NCBI GenBank assembly: GCA_029718625.1
Contig: CM056391.1
Span: 782,162 to 846,161, forward strand
DNA length: 64,000 nt
DNA from: Synaphobranchus kaupii
Lineage: Eukaryota; Chordata; Actinopteri; Anguilliformes; Synaphobranchidae
Direction: 5' to 3'
Every line of letters starts with the position of its first letter. The first letter of the stretch is position 1. Of the stretch, positions 20,016 through 32,551 are shown piece by piece. A program made the position numbers and the translations under genes. Under the pieces are notes generated by a model. The model was not told the origin of the DNA. It saw only the letters and a list, made by a program, of their open reading frames with translations, and ran no database searches.

Positions 20016-23000
20016 ATGGCGGCGACTCCAGCAACGAATCCGTCACAATTGCTTCCTCTGGGTAAGTGTGATAGATTAATGAATGGTATGTTCTTGAAAT
20101 TACATTGTGATTAAAATTTTGGCATGGTTTGTAGATTCGTTTTTATAAAATCATTGTTGTGCAAACTGGACCAAAACAAAAAGTAGCACGATAGCATGAA
20201 TTCGCTAACATCCAAATGAGCTAGCTAGCTGGCTGGCTGGCTGGCTGGCTGACATGAGCTAGGTAGCTAACGTTAACGAATACTGATACTTGTTTGCAGA
20301 CTACGTTACATATAGACTTGCTAGTCACAATCAATTGTATTTTTTTAAACTGTTGGTGGTTGTTAACAAATGCGCTCAGAGTGTGCGAGGTAACAAGCTA
20401 ACGTTACATTTCTGAGTAATTCAATGTGTGGATTGCAGGCAGTGAGGAGTTACCTTATTATTGTTATTACGAAGCCACTCTTGTTATATTATTGAAGGTA
20501 GCCTTCTCCGTCGTTCAAACCTAAATTGCAGGTTCTAATCTCATTTGTTGCCTGTTGGGTAATTAAGTAGCTGGCCAGGACTGCTCGTGTTAACAACTGT
20601 AACCTAATGTTGTCGACCACCGTTTATTGTTTCCAGTGTTTCCAGATGCCAGAATTAATTTCCCCTCAAAAAAATTCTGAAAATCCCCCATCTTCAATTT
20701 TCTCACAATTTCCCCCCCATACCTCCTTTTAAAATCCCCCATCTATCATTGACTCCCATACATTTTTTCTCTAAAAATTCTGCCATGAATTTTTAAAATC
20801 CCCCAGTCTGGCAACCCTGATTGTTTCCTTTCAATTACAGAACTCGTGGATAAGTGTATTGGATCCAGAATCCACATCGTTATGAAGAATGACAAAGAAA
20901 TAGTTGGAACCCTGTTAGGCTTCGATGATTTTGTCAGTATCCTTTTAAATAAGTGATGCCACTGACTGCGTCATGGCACAAATGAACACTTTATTTTTCC
21001 AGTTTGGTTAAAGCATAGCTACTGTGAGTGTGACTGTTCGGAGAACAATGCCTTACATTACATTAATTTGGCAGACGCTTCTATCCAAAGCGATGTACAA
21101 TAACTGCATGCTGAAGGTCACTGAAACAACGACAGGTCAGATAAAGGACAGTTTTATCATAACGTAGCAGCTCCATAGACATGAACATTGAGTCTAGTTC
21201 ACACAGTAAGCTATGGCTAAGTCTTAAAGCTAAGTCAGTAATACATGATAAGCTACAACATCACAAACAAGAGGCTAGTGTTACATGAGTGTTAAAGAAT
21301 TAAGGTACAGGATACAAGAAGCAAGAAACAAGTGCTAACATTATATGAAAGTGATCACAAATTTTTGGGGGGGATATTGTCAATAACAATAATAAGTGAG
21401 TTCATTGAGTTTGTTAATTCCATTGTTGCCTCTTGAGCTAACATGCGCTGTCAATCACTAACAGGCCCGAATTTAAAGTTTGTTTTGACCAGCAAGTAAA
21501 GCACTGTCTTTAGTATCATCCTGCATTATACTACTCTTAGAACTGAAAGTAAAATTTGAAATCTACCACCCCAGTTTATTAATCTTATTATTTAAATTAA
21601 TTAAAATTACACTTCGAGTTTGTTCCAGTATTCCTTCACCTCGTATTGCAGACATGGTGCTGGAGGATGTGACAGAATTGTAAGTAGATCTGCTCTTAAA
21701 CCTTCAGTGAAATCACCCTGTCCCCTTTATGTGTATGAAAGGTGTTTAATGTACAGAAGTAGGGCTGCACGATTATGGCAAGAAATATAATCACAATTAT
21801 TTTAGTCAATATTGAGATCACGATTATTCATTGGTTTTCGGAACATAATACTTCTTTTGCACTTGAACATTTTGAATGAACAGAATAATGCTTATATTTT
21901 CGCATTTTCTAACCCTAACCCTCTACTGTGAGGGAGGTAAAATAGGAGTGTTTGATTTGATAGAGAACACCAGAGAAAGTCCAGTAAAGTGAGTTTTCAT
22001 TTGTAGACGGACTGTCCCTTCAAAATCGTCGTTCTCTATTGTTCTTGTTTAGTAATCGTGGAAAGCCAAAATTGTAGTCAGGATTAAAATTTGATTAATT
22101 GTGCAGCCCTATACAGAAGTCTGCATTATCAGATTCCATTTTTATTCATAATTGTGCATTATCAGTCATTCCTGTGAGGACTGCTGCCTGAGCATGTGTA
22201 CTCATCTGACTCGCCTGGCCAAGAGCCAGCGACTGTTCACTTGTTTCTTGTTTAGCTTCTCTTTTTTTTGTTATTGAACAATTTATGTTGTGTAGAGATG
22301 TTTCTGGTTTATATCACTTCAGGGCCATGGAATAAGATATCCTTTAAACAGTCTTTTGATGAGTGAGGACTGGGCAGATGTTCAGTGGATAAAATGTTTC
22401 TTCTTTTTTTTTTTCCCCCTCAGTGAGATCACACCAGAAGGACGGAGGATAACCAAACTGGATCAGATCTTGCTGAATGGCAACAACATCACTATGGTAA
22501 CTGTAACACAGCTTCTGATTGGATGTCATAATAAACGCATACGATATTCCATATGGTTGCAGAGCTGTGTTGGGTTAGTAACTATGTTCACAGACAAAAT
22601 GGTTCTTTTCGGCTGGTCAGACATAAGCTATTGAGTAAGGTATATTAAATTACTTGGTAAGTGAATATATAGGGGGTAAAATGAATACCATAAAAACTAT
22701 TTTTGTGCAGTATTTTTAAACTGAGAAATGATTTGGGTTTTAAGTCGATTATCACAATTGCTTGCTTGAAAACCTGCTTTGAGGTTACTGTAGGTTTAGT
22801 GCAACAAAAAAAAAAGGTTACTTGTGAAAAAACTGTTCAATGCTTACAGTTTTGTAGTATTTGCATCGCACAAACGTGGTGTTAGAACAGAGGTGACTAG
22901 CAGGATGTGTACTTGCATAGGACCCTCTTTTGTACCAGCTCTACACACACACACAATACGATATTTTGTTTTCCAAAAGTAATTTTGAGGATGCTGACCT

Positions 23001-23180
23001 TTGTGATCTTGCGTTCCTAAATGCCCGCAGTCATTATGCAATCATCGTTTTGGATATGGCACTTTGGAACGGCAGTAGATGTGTCCTCTCAAATGAGTTT
23101 TTCTTTTCTTCCATTTCTGATTTGTCGTCTCATTTCTCTCTCCTTAGCTCATTCCTGGAGGGGAGGGGCCAGAAGTGTGA
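20016..23180 (+). CDS. lsm5: LSm5, U6 snRNP / LSm1-7 subunit (complete)
   Basis: Five coding exons: 20016-20061, 20841-20936, 21652-21679, 22424-22496 and 23148-23180. Together they encode exactly 91 residues, the normal LSm5 length. The Sm fold is visible: ELVDKCIGSRIHIVMKNDKE with IVGTLLGFDDFVNMVLEDVTEF (Sm1) and KLDQILLNGNNITMLIPGG (Sm2, containing the ILLNGNNI RNA-binding loop). LSm5 is part of the nuclear LSm2-8 ring that binds the U6 3' oligo(U), and of the cytoplasmic LSm1-7 ring that promotes mRNA decapping. All splice sites are GT-AG. Introns hold two hAT-type MITEs. A shared promoter with avl9 is likely. Confidence 0.97.
20634..20819. mobile_element. 186-bp hAT-type MITE in lsm5 intron 1
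   Basis: Termini CAGTGTTTCCAGA and TCTGGCAACCCTG are imperfect inverted repeats. The flanks are a perfect 8-bp duplication ATTGTTTC (20626-20633 and 20820-20827). It ends about 20 bp before the lsm5 exon 2 acceptor, so the right-hand duplication forms part of the polypyrimidine tract. Confidence 0.82.
21054..21350. repeat. Fish interspersed repeat with GGCAGACGCTTCTATCCAAA core
   Basis: Begins with TTACATTACATTA and the core common to several fish SINE/LINE tails. Related cores occur at 57188-57240 and 61800-61850. The remainder (to ACAAGAAGCAAGAAACAAG) is also repeat-like. Confidence 0.55.
21760..22111. mobile_element. 352-bp hAT-type MITE in lsm5 intron 3
   Basis: Left terminus TAGGGCTGCACGATTAT, right terminus TTAATTGTGCAGCCCTA. 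The flanks are a perfect 8-bp duplication TACAGAAG (21752-21759 and 22112-22119). Non-coding. Confidence 0.9.
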
Positions 23181-23407
23181 GGAGTGAATGGAGCACTTGG
23201 TGAAACCTCTTATACTGTTAATTTCAGCTCACCTTTGGGTTGTGTACATTTTTATTTTGAAGTAAAGTTTTTTTTTTTTAACAAAAGCTATTTTCCCAAT
23301 GGGAGCCGTTTGAATTGAAAACATAATGCAACCGTGTGGTATAAAGAGAGAATGGTCACTTTATGGTGAAATCCTTTGTTTGTTCTTTTAAACATGTTTT
23401 TGTTATA

Positions 23408-23413
23408 AATAAA
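23408..23413 (+). promoter_or_regulatory. lsm5 candidate polyadenylation signal
   Basis: AATAAA about 230 bp after the lsm5 stop codon, in an AT-rich 3' UTR. Confidence 0.6.
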
Positions 23414-23755
23414 TCACACGATGACGTGCCCCCTTTGGCTCCTTAGTTTTGGCTGTGTAGGTGAATTTTCAGTTGTCAAATAATTTGCTGAGAAATGTTT
23501 TTTTTAGAATTTAATCATTGATAATTTCAGTGTAGTCACAACTATTGTGCTATACAGTATATGGTTAAAAACAACCTTCTTGCCACCTTAGTATCCTTTG
23601 CTCAAAGTCTTGAAGATTAATCAATGTTTAGTTTATTACAAAAAATGTGAAAAAATTTTTTTTGATTCTTTACATGTGAACGACCACCTCCCTTGTAGTA
23701 ACTGTGCTGTGGGGGAGAGATACATGATGTATACATAGCAAAAGTAAAGTGGCAG

Positions 23756-23781
23756 CGGTTAGGGTTAGGGTTAGGGTTATG
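23756..23781. repeat. Short interstitial telomere-like repeat
   Basis: GGTTAGGG-type repeats, about four units, between lsm5 and the large hAT interval. Confidence 0.8.
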
Positions 23782-24929
23782 GGTCTGGGACATATTGTTA
23801 AAATAGTGACACCTCAGATTCTAAGAGCACATCAGTGCATTTTGTCTGGGGAGGCCATGCTAAATGAGGCGGTACTTCATGTCTCTGCTGCAAGATGACA
23901 GCAGTCTATCACGACAGTTCTTGGGCACCCGCAGTGCAGGGCTTACTTACACCGTCTTAGCATATCACTAACACCAACAACGAGAAGGGGTTAAGGAACG
24001 CACACTAAATATGCTTGGTGATGAGAGTTGGGGGTGGCAGGGCTCCAGACTAACTTTTTTCACCACCGTCCCAAAGTGAATGTAAACCGTCCCAAAAATC
24101 GAAATGTCGCGTTTCTTTACTTTGGTTTTGTCGTCTAAACTTGTTATTGCCATAAAAAAAACACCATTCAAATGCTTAGGAAATTAGATAGTATCTATTA
24201 TATTTTAGTGACATTGCTTTTCTCATTATTGTCTATCACTTTGTCATGCTTATAACCACTTGAAGGGTGTTTATATAGGCATTTTGAAAGAGTTTATTGA
24301 ATAAATACAAAATACAAACTGACTTACAATATGAGTTAACCCCAACCCAAGCTAATCCCAACACTTACCTGTTGGTTAACCCAAGTTAACCAAAACCTTA
24401 CTTGTCCTTACTTGTCCATTAAACCCTGCCACAGTAGTCCACCCCTAACATCAGTATCCACCCCGAATGGATGTATCATCAGATTATGAAAAAAAAAAAA
24501 AAGTATACATCAGTCCATGTTTCAGATCTGTGATGGTTCCTGGTTTTACTCAGTGCAGTTATCCAGCTAACTCAGTAATCCTAGTTTGTGGTAGAGGCCC
24601 TTGGTGGCTAAACTGTAGGACTAGCTGACTATAGGTTGGTCAGCTGGTCGACTAGCTAAAACCAGAATTGTCGAAAGCACATCTTAAACCATCAATGACT
24701 GGTTTAAGGAGGAATTTTCAGCAGGGAAGGATGCAGGCAACCGCAGAAACCCTCTTTCCACCCGATAATGGCGTTATGCAAGGAAGGCTGAGTGTGTCTA
24801 AAAAAAGTTTATTTTCTTATTTGCAAAATGTTTATCAAACTCAAAAAGTTCAAGAGGTGCCCACCCACTGCCCAGCGGAGCAGCAAATGTATTAGTCACA
24901 TGCTTTCATCAGTGTATGCTGTATGATGT

Positions 24930-25115
24930 GCTATTCTAAAGCACAGCTCTCTCCATTACCTTCATCAGTGCTGTAGATGTGCTATTCTAAAGCACAGCTC
25001 TCTCCATTACCTTCATCAGTGCTGTTGATGTGCTATTCTAAAGCACAGCTCTCTCCATTACCTTCATCAGTGCTGTAGATGTGCTATTCTAAAGCACAGC
25101 TCTCTCCATTACCAT
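24930..25115. repeat. 51-bp tandem repeat, about 4 copies
   Basis: Each unit contains TGCTATTCTAAAGCACAGCT, then CTCTCCATTACC, then TTCATCAGTGCTGTAGATG. Nearly identical copies, inside the outer hAT interval. Confidence 0.9.
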
Positions 25116-25239
25116 GGTAAGTGAGGATATTATAAAGAGGAATGGATTGTGGAGTCCAGCTCTGGATCTGTGTTTGTATCATGTTTGTAAGGGAGGGTGT
25201 GTGCTTGATTATCTGGGGAATTAAATTCCAGTTTTATTA

Positions 25240-27150
25240 CAGTTTTTTACGATTGCTTTGACTCATTTTGCACAACAGAGTTTCAATGTGCAAAACTCTT
25301 AACACAGAATGCTATACTGCTCATTTTGGGTTCAAAATGTAATATAGCATGCAAAATAAAAAATACCAATGTCCAATCAAAGAATATTATATGCAAAAGT
25401 TTATCACAGCACCAGAACATTAGATATTTCAAACAATGAAGTTAAATCATTGCTGCATTTTCAATATACAACAGTCATCATGAAATAATGCTGCCAAACA
25501 CAAAATCCTTCTGATAAAAAAAGAGTTTGAAAGTGTTTTTTGGTCATAAAGCAAAATGCTATACTCCTAATCTTGGGCTCAAAATCATATATAGCATGCA
25601 CAATAGAAAAAACTGAACCAAATTAGATTGTATTTCATGCTAAAGTTTATCATAGTGTCAGAACAATGGATATGTTCATCGTTGAAGTTTAATTATTGGT
25701 GCATTTTCAAATACAACGGCCATTATCAAATAATGCGGTCAAACACAAAATATTTGTTACCAAAAAAGACTATGCAATGGTCATTTCCTCATAAATACTT
25801 GAAATTATGTACAGCAATCATCCCCTGTGATAGACTGCAGTTTTGCGCTTGTGTTTTTATGAAAGACAAACAAAATATTAGATTAGATTATATGAAGTTT
25901 AATCATTAAAGAAAAATCATATAGTAATTCAGTACTGTAAACTCAACTGTATTGTACAGTAAAAACAAAAACAGTTACAGTAACAACAAACTTTACTGTA
26001 AAGTAAAAATAAAACTGCTTCTCTGTGCTTAACCAGCATTTTGCCTCTCCACTGCATTTGGCCACAGAATTTTGTCGAAGTCGCATCTGATGTCTTCGTT
26101 GGCAAGACAGTGCTGGTAAAATCTTTTAGAGTGCCTTATCCACCCCTGACACTGCTGGGCTGTAATGTCATCGCATGCCTCATCCATGGCCTGAAGGAGC
26201 GTTTCCTGCTCATATGGACACCTATCGTATACCTTCCACCTCCAGGCCGAGTAAAACTCCTTGATGGGGTTCAGAAAGGGGGAGGAATTGGAATCGGAAC
26301 TCTGCATGGGCTGTAAACCAGTCTTGCACAGCCAATGCATGATGGAAGTTTACATTGTCCCAGACAATGATGAACACCATCTGAGCATTTGGCTGTACGA
26401 GACGGTTGTACAGCCCATCCAGAAAATGTATGAGGCGCACGTACTTGTAGTTGTACAAGTTGTACTATGCCCCCAGCAGAGGGTCAGGCTGACCAATCAG
26501 GGATGGATGTGTGTGGGCCTGCCCAATGGTCTCAGGGTCGGGTCTAGGCAAACTAGGCATGTACAGTACCTATTACCTATATACTGTATATTTACTGTAC
26601 ATGGTCCACGACCATGACCACGACCACGACCACGACCCTGTCCTTCGTTACCAACCTCAACCTCACTGACCTGCTCCATGTTGTCAGAAACTCCCATTCA
26701 GGTTTCTAAGCAGCCTTTTATGTAGTGGTGAAGAGATTATCAATTGTGTTGCAATGCTACTCACCTGGGCAAGGTTGTTGGAAGTACTGAGACATGACTA
26801 CAAAGACCTGTTGAATTAATTTAGTGATCTGCATTTGTAGTAATAAACATTTGAACATTGTTGTAATATTAGGTGGCTGTATTCTGAGAATGGAGCATAT
26901 GATTTAGAGTTTGGCACTTTGTATTAACAGTTTTACACTTTGTATGTCAGCATAGGATGTAGTGTCTTAAGGTAAGAATTCTGCAAGTCAGTTTAGCACT
27001 TTGCGTTAACAGTTTTACACTTTGTATGTCAGCATAGGATGTAGTGTCTTAGAGTATGAATTTTGAAAGTCAGTTTGGCACTTTTCATTTAGAGTTTTGT
27101 ACGTTGAAATTCTGCTGTGCAAAATGAGTCAAAGCAATCGTAAAAAACTG
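25240..27150 (-). mobile_element. Tc1/mariner-superfamily element with broken DDE transposase
   Basis: The termini CAGTTTTTTACGATTGCTTT and their inverse at the right end match at about 46 of 50 positions over the first 50 bp. TA dinucleotides flank both sides (25238-25239 and 27151-27152), which fits TA target duplication. The length is 1911 bp. Remains of a minus-strand transposase lie at about 26030-26700. Confidence 0.88.
26029..26697 (-). pseudogene. Remnant Tc1/IS630-type DDE transposase
   Basis: From 5' to 3' on the minus strand: an acidic start followed by a GRGRGRGHGRG basic stretch, then a jump to VFIIVWDNVNFHHALAVQDW (central catalytic Asp region, WDN), FLPLSEPHQGV, and in another frame FLNPIKEFYSAWRWKVYDR (the motif holding the last acidic residue of the DDE/D triad), ending CDFDKILWPNAVERQNAG. 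The frame shifts near 26260-26300, and the DNA-binding domain and first Asp region are missing. The copy is inactive. The family is common in fish and also in many other animals. Confidence 0.85.
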
Positions 27151-27348
27151 TAACACATGAGAGAACTGACAGAATCTGAAGAACAGGACTGGTGTAAAAC
27201 TGCTGGCAGATCAGCCACACACAAACCTCAGTGGTACAATGCTGCCCCCTGCAGGAAGTGCTGTCTCTGATAATCAGGCTTGTCTAACAGGAAGAGGGAA
27301 GTACAGCGTCTCACACGTGGACGCTTTAGTTACATCGGGGGCCTTTTA

Positions 27349-28277
27349 CAGTTTTTCTCAATCGCTTGGATGCATTTCTGGAAACTCTAACCTCATTCTC
27401 TTAACAGTGCCTCAAAACCCCACACCATTAAGGTAATTGGCCAATACACTATTTCACTTCTCATTGTCTTCACACAGAATGCAAAACACTAAACGCAGTT
27501 GTCATAGTGTAGATGCAATCCTCATTCCACTTCGACATTCCAGTCAAAACAGATTGTTTTTTTCTCAATTGGCTATGTACATTTCCCATTCGCAATGACA
27601 CAGTTGTTCATTGGGTAAATCATTGCATGCAAAATACTACGTATAATGAGCATTGTGTTTGTACAAAAGATAAGGTCAGCATGATGGGTGATTGGAGTGA
27701 GTAACTTCCCTTCACACATTTGAAGAGTCACGGAGAACGCATGCTGTCAATTCCATCCCACAGGTGCAAATTGTGAACACAATACTCACAAACATATATA
27801 AATGCTAAGGGTTCCAGTGCAAGAAAATGGAGCAAGAAGCAGTGTCCCCAGATTGGTTGTGCAGCAGTGAAAAACAAAAAATACAAAATAAAAAAGTAAA
27901 ACAACCATACTATAGATGAAAAAGATACATAATAAACATGTTTTTTCTCGTAATTTGTGTGTCCAGGAATTGTTTTACATTGACAGCAACACTTTGTACA
28001 CAATATCTGTCCAGTTTTGATGCAAATACTTTGCATTTTGAGTGTCAGGGTTTACGCAATGATCAGAAGGTGTTATACATTTGGTGACATTGTTGTAGCG
28101 ATTGACTGACTTAGTGTCTTTTGACGCATGTGGTTATCATTTTGATTGTTATAGTTTCTTTTGAACGGGTGGTATAGTGTTATGAAAAATGATTTTACTG
28201 TTTTGGGGATTGCACTTAGAGTTTTGGGAATGAGGTTAGAGTTTCAAGAAATGCATCCAAGCGATTGAGAAAAACTG
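27349..28277. mobile_element. 929-bp non-autonomous TA-flanked element
   Basis: The left terminus CAGTTTTTCTCAATCGCTTG is mirrored at the right end, and matching continues for about 50 bp with few differences. TA flanks both sides (27347-27348 and 28278-28279). Terminal sequence is clearly related to, but distinct from, the 25240-27150 element. No transposase frame. Confidence 0.87.
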
Positions 28278-28463
28278 TAACATGATTTCAGCATATATAT
28301 TTCATAAATTTAGGAACATCTGAAAATATTGACGGAGAAACATACACTGAGATTTGAGATTAATTTTAAAGACAAAAGTCCTTCTTTGCTACAGTTTGTG
28401 TAACAGCAGTAAGTAAAAGTGAAACTAAACTACGGATTTACCAGAAACCATTGCATTACTGAG

Positions 28464-30251
28464 TAGTGATGGGCAAAACAGTTCACTTCAGTGACACGAA
28501 TCACTAGAATCAGTTCATTAAAAAGATTCGTTCACCGAATCGTTCAGTGCTTGGGCGTAGTCCGACTCACTCAGTGAACTGAAACGGCCGAACAGTTCAT
28601 GCGGAAGTGCTGTCGCTTTGACAAATGCGCCAAACTCCGTTTACAAATCTTGATATTTTAAAAGTTTCCTCGTTGAATATCAATATTGGAGGTGAACGCT
28701 GGTTTTCAATTACTTTTAAGTCTTAACTTGCTGGGCCTGATTCTGGCAGTTTGAGCCGCTGATTATCACTCAGGATTACGTCACGTTAACTCACTGTGTC
28801 CAGTAGCCTTCAGTGAACGGATCACTCAACTTGCACCGTTCCGTCACAGTTTAAGGATCTGAGACAGTCTCAGCCACACGTTTTTTTTTTCTTCCATATT
28901 GCAGGTTTCACCACGCAATAAAAAAAAAAACTCAAGAAAACAAAAAGTTGAAGTGCAATTTAATTGTAAGCTTGGCTTACAATTTACATTGCAATGAAGT
29001 CTGCTATTCATATTGTGTATACATATATTTGTTGCCATGCATCTATTCTGCTGACATGTAGTCTGACTACAGTAGTCAGCCGAATGTAGTCAGTCATGTA
29101 GTTGTCATTCATATTTATTGCTGTAATTCACATCTTTTAATGCTATTCATAATTTTGTTGACATTCATTTTGTTCTACCACTAACTTCAATCACTCACTC
29201 ATATTTTGTTATATTGCTACATGATTCTAAACATGTAGCAACAGAACAAAATATGAGTGAGTGATTGAAATTAGCGACAGAATAAAATATATATGAATGT
29301 CAACACACAACAACACTCGTCACGTGGTGCTGTAGATTCTGTAGCCTACGTGTGTTGCTGTGGCAAAGTAATTTCCCTCCGGGATCATTACTTGAACGCG
29401 CCCCACACTCCTCTCTCATCGCAGCCTGCCGGCATCGTTTTTCTTTTCTTTTTTTCTGGAAATATGCACTCCTGCCTGCACCGGTGAGTCTGTCGCTACA
29501 ATCTCCTTTCATTACGGGCCAGCCTAACATTTTAAGTTTGTTTATCTGGAAGTCTGTTAAAACAACAGGGAACTTAAAAGTGTGCGTTTATGTTAATTCA
29601 TGTGGCTTTGCAAGTTTAACAATAATGTGCTAACGCCCGGCTCCATTAGCTGTCAGCTCGGAGAAAATAGACCCACGTGAGTCTATCCTATCGCTGCGAA
29701 CGAATGACTTCAATCACTCGGGGATTTAGTGTTGTGTCGTTCGCGAACGTCCCCCGGGGGATTCGCAGTGAACGAATCACGACACGTTCGCTCGCAGAAG
29801 TCCACTCTGCACGCTCGCTGCCTCGCTCGGCGCCCGCCCTCCCGTGAATTTTTTTTATACATTTTTTTTTTAATATCAACTTTATTTCGAACAATTTAGG
29901 AAATTAGAGAAAAAAAACAGAAAAAAAAACTTTCTAGTATACAACACGCAAACACGGTACTCATTTCGGCTATACAATACTTAGAACAATACGTCCGAAA
30001 TGGAATAGGAAGAAGCAAATGCGAATGATTCGTTCAGCACAGCAGAACTGGTTCGCAAGGGACGAATCACGTTCGCTCGCGGCAGTCCCTCCCCCTCCCT
30101 GCACGGTGCACGCTCGCTGCTTATCAGATCCGTTCGAGAGCTCAACTGAACTGAGAAATGGACGGATCTTTTCAGTAAGTGATTCAATTCAGTTCGTTCA
30201 CCCAAAAGATTCGGTCTTTTGAACGAATCGTTCGCGAACGACACAACACTA
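28464..30251. mobile_element. Inner hAT-type element, 1.8 kb
   Basis: Begins TAGTGATGGGC and ends GACACAACACTA, with a perfect 8-bp duplication TTACTGAG on both sides (28456-28463 and 30252-30259). A second copy of the terminus TAGTGTTGTGTCGTTCGCGA occurs internally in inverse orientation at 29727, paired with the right end, so this may be one element inserted into another of the same family. Subterminal GAACGAATC/GATTCGTTC motifs recur throughout. No intact transposase seen. Confidence 0.8.
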
Positions 30252-30274
30252 TTACTGAGCTCAGAACAGACTGA

Positions 30275-30544
<270 letters not shown>

Positions 30545-30775
30545 TAATTCTCAGATAAAATAATTCACATTTTACCTACTTCTTTATTGCTTGTAAGAAT
30601 TTTCAGTTTTATTTTGTAAACTCACTGGGATTCAAAATTATTGGGATTTACTAAGTGTTTTGAGGTGGTCCAGCTTTTATAATATCCTCTTAATGGTTTA
30701 TTCTGTATATATATGTTTGATCAGTAAACACAATGGGTTTGATAAGCGTTTATTTTGTGTTTCTTATTGTTTTGA

Positions 30776-30965
30776 TAAGGAACTCATGGAGATGCAAAGA
30801 TTCGATTCGAATCCAGGTACTTTGTGGAAAACATTACATGTGCCGCGCGTCCTGCGGGACTTAGAATTCTACAGCCACTTCAGAAGCAAAATGGCACAAG
30901 AAAAACAAGGCGCTCACCACCTTATTCGAAATAACCCCAGAAGGGATTTTGTAATAGTGAAATGA
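30776..30965 (+). other. Unassigned open frame after the RING exon
   Basis: Frame encoding about 60 residues (DKELMEMQRFDSNPGTLWK, then HVPRVLRDLEFYSHFRSKMA), ending at a stop at 30963. I do not recognise it. It could be a remnant of transposase or of the gene that owned the RING exon. Directly downstream, 31000-31100 contains another short frame. Confidence 0.3.
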
Positions 30966-31689
30966 AATGTTATTCAAATTGTGGCCAACCCCTGTCTTGA
31001 CATCATGCCGATTGTTAAAATCCGATTGGTCCAAGATATGCTGGCAAAGAGGCGCTTTGAAATGTTTTCTGATGTGGCTAGGTCAGTAAACTCCAGATGA
31101 ACAACGACATTTTTACATGTAGATCTTCATCAAAATCTCGTCTACAGTATGGTATAAAGCATTTTAATATTGCGAATGGGTGTTTTTTTTTTTAAATTAA
31201 CATGAAAAGGGAACATGGGTCAGACCCAGACGCATTAAGTAGGCTAATCAATGTTACTATGGTTGGACGCAGTTGGTCAATCTTTGGATGGATCTTCGTC
31301 TGTGTTCATCCTCTTCAAATAGCGCAGCATGTTTGCGAGTGCTCCCTTGACTGAGAGGATGGCCAGTACCGCGGTAACTTTTATTAAACATTCTGATATT
31401 TTCGCGGGTTTCGTGCAGTGGTCTCGTGTCACTGTTAACTAAGGGAGCGCTCAGAAGACGCGCACGTTTGCCTGTGACAGTGATATGCGCACTGACAGTC
31501 GGCTCAGTTGACATTTTCCAAGTGGGAAAAAAAAATCCCCTTCGTCCCGACTGCGTCCCGGGGAGGATTTCTGTTCGTCCCAAATACATATTTTATCGTC
31601 CCCGGGACGACGGGACGGTGTTAGTCTCGAGCCTTGGGGGGTGGGTGTGTGTGTGTGATAGAGGAGTGTGAGAGAGAGATATGTTATAG

Positions 31690-31799
31690 TGCTAGTGTAT
31701 GAAGCTGAACATGTTTAATGGGGGGAGGGTGTGTGTGTGTGTGTGTGTGAGAGTGAGAGAGATATAGTGCTTGTGTATGAAGCTGAACATGTTTAATGG

Positions 31800-31831
<32 letters not shown>

Positions 31832-32040
31832 TATAGTGCTAGTGTATGAAGCTGAACATGTTTATTGGGGGTGTGTGTGTGTGTGAAAGAGAGATATAGA
31901 TATAGTGCTAGTGTATGAAGCTGAACATGTTTAATGGGGGTGTGTGTGTGTGTGAGTGAGAGAGAGGGAGAGATATATAGTGTTAGTGTATGAAGCTGAA
32001 CATGTTTAATGGGGGGGGTAGGAGGGGGGGGGGGGGTCTG
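31690..32040. repeat. Minisatellite of about 60-80 bp units, 5-6 copies
   Basis: Each unit contains AGTGTATGAAGCTGAACATG and TTTAATGGGG followed by a (TG)n and (AG)n tract of variable length. It begins just outside the right boundary of the outer hAT interval. Confidence 0.85.
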
Positions 32041-32357
32041 TGTGTGGGTGCGATTTGTGGTACTCTGTGGGTGCCCGTGTGCTATGCACTCCGTACACAT
32101 TAATTTTGGAGTGTGTGTACGTTGTGGGATGCCAGGCGTGTATTGGTGTGTGTACAGCTGAATGTACTCACTTGTGTGTGTGTGTGCACATGTCTGCGTG
32201 TTCCTGTGTGAAGGGTTTTAGCGCTCACTGGCGAGAGAGCATTATGTGGACCATTTAGACATTACTACAGTGCTTCTGCATTAACACAACAATGTCCACC
32301 ACTGGCACAAAACTACAGGAGCATTGAGACACTGGATCTTCAGGAAGAAGGCTGCGC

Positions 32358-32363
32358 TTTATT
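32358..32363 (-). promoter_or_regulatory. psme2 candidate polyadenylation signal
   Basis: AATAAA on the minus strand, about 190 bp downstream of the psme2 stop codon. Confidence 0.6.
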
Positions 32364-32551
32364 GGTACTTGAACGGCAAACTGAATGGTCCCAGGTGTGT
32401 GAAACTGAAATAGCTCATGCAGTACATCACTGTGAGTATTACAGTACTGGAGAGGGTTTGGATGATATGGTACAAATCAGGAATTAAAAAGTTACAGGAC
32501 AGCAGATAGAAATGTTCTCTTGGATTGCTTCCACCTCTCAAGACTCCATCC

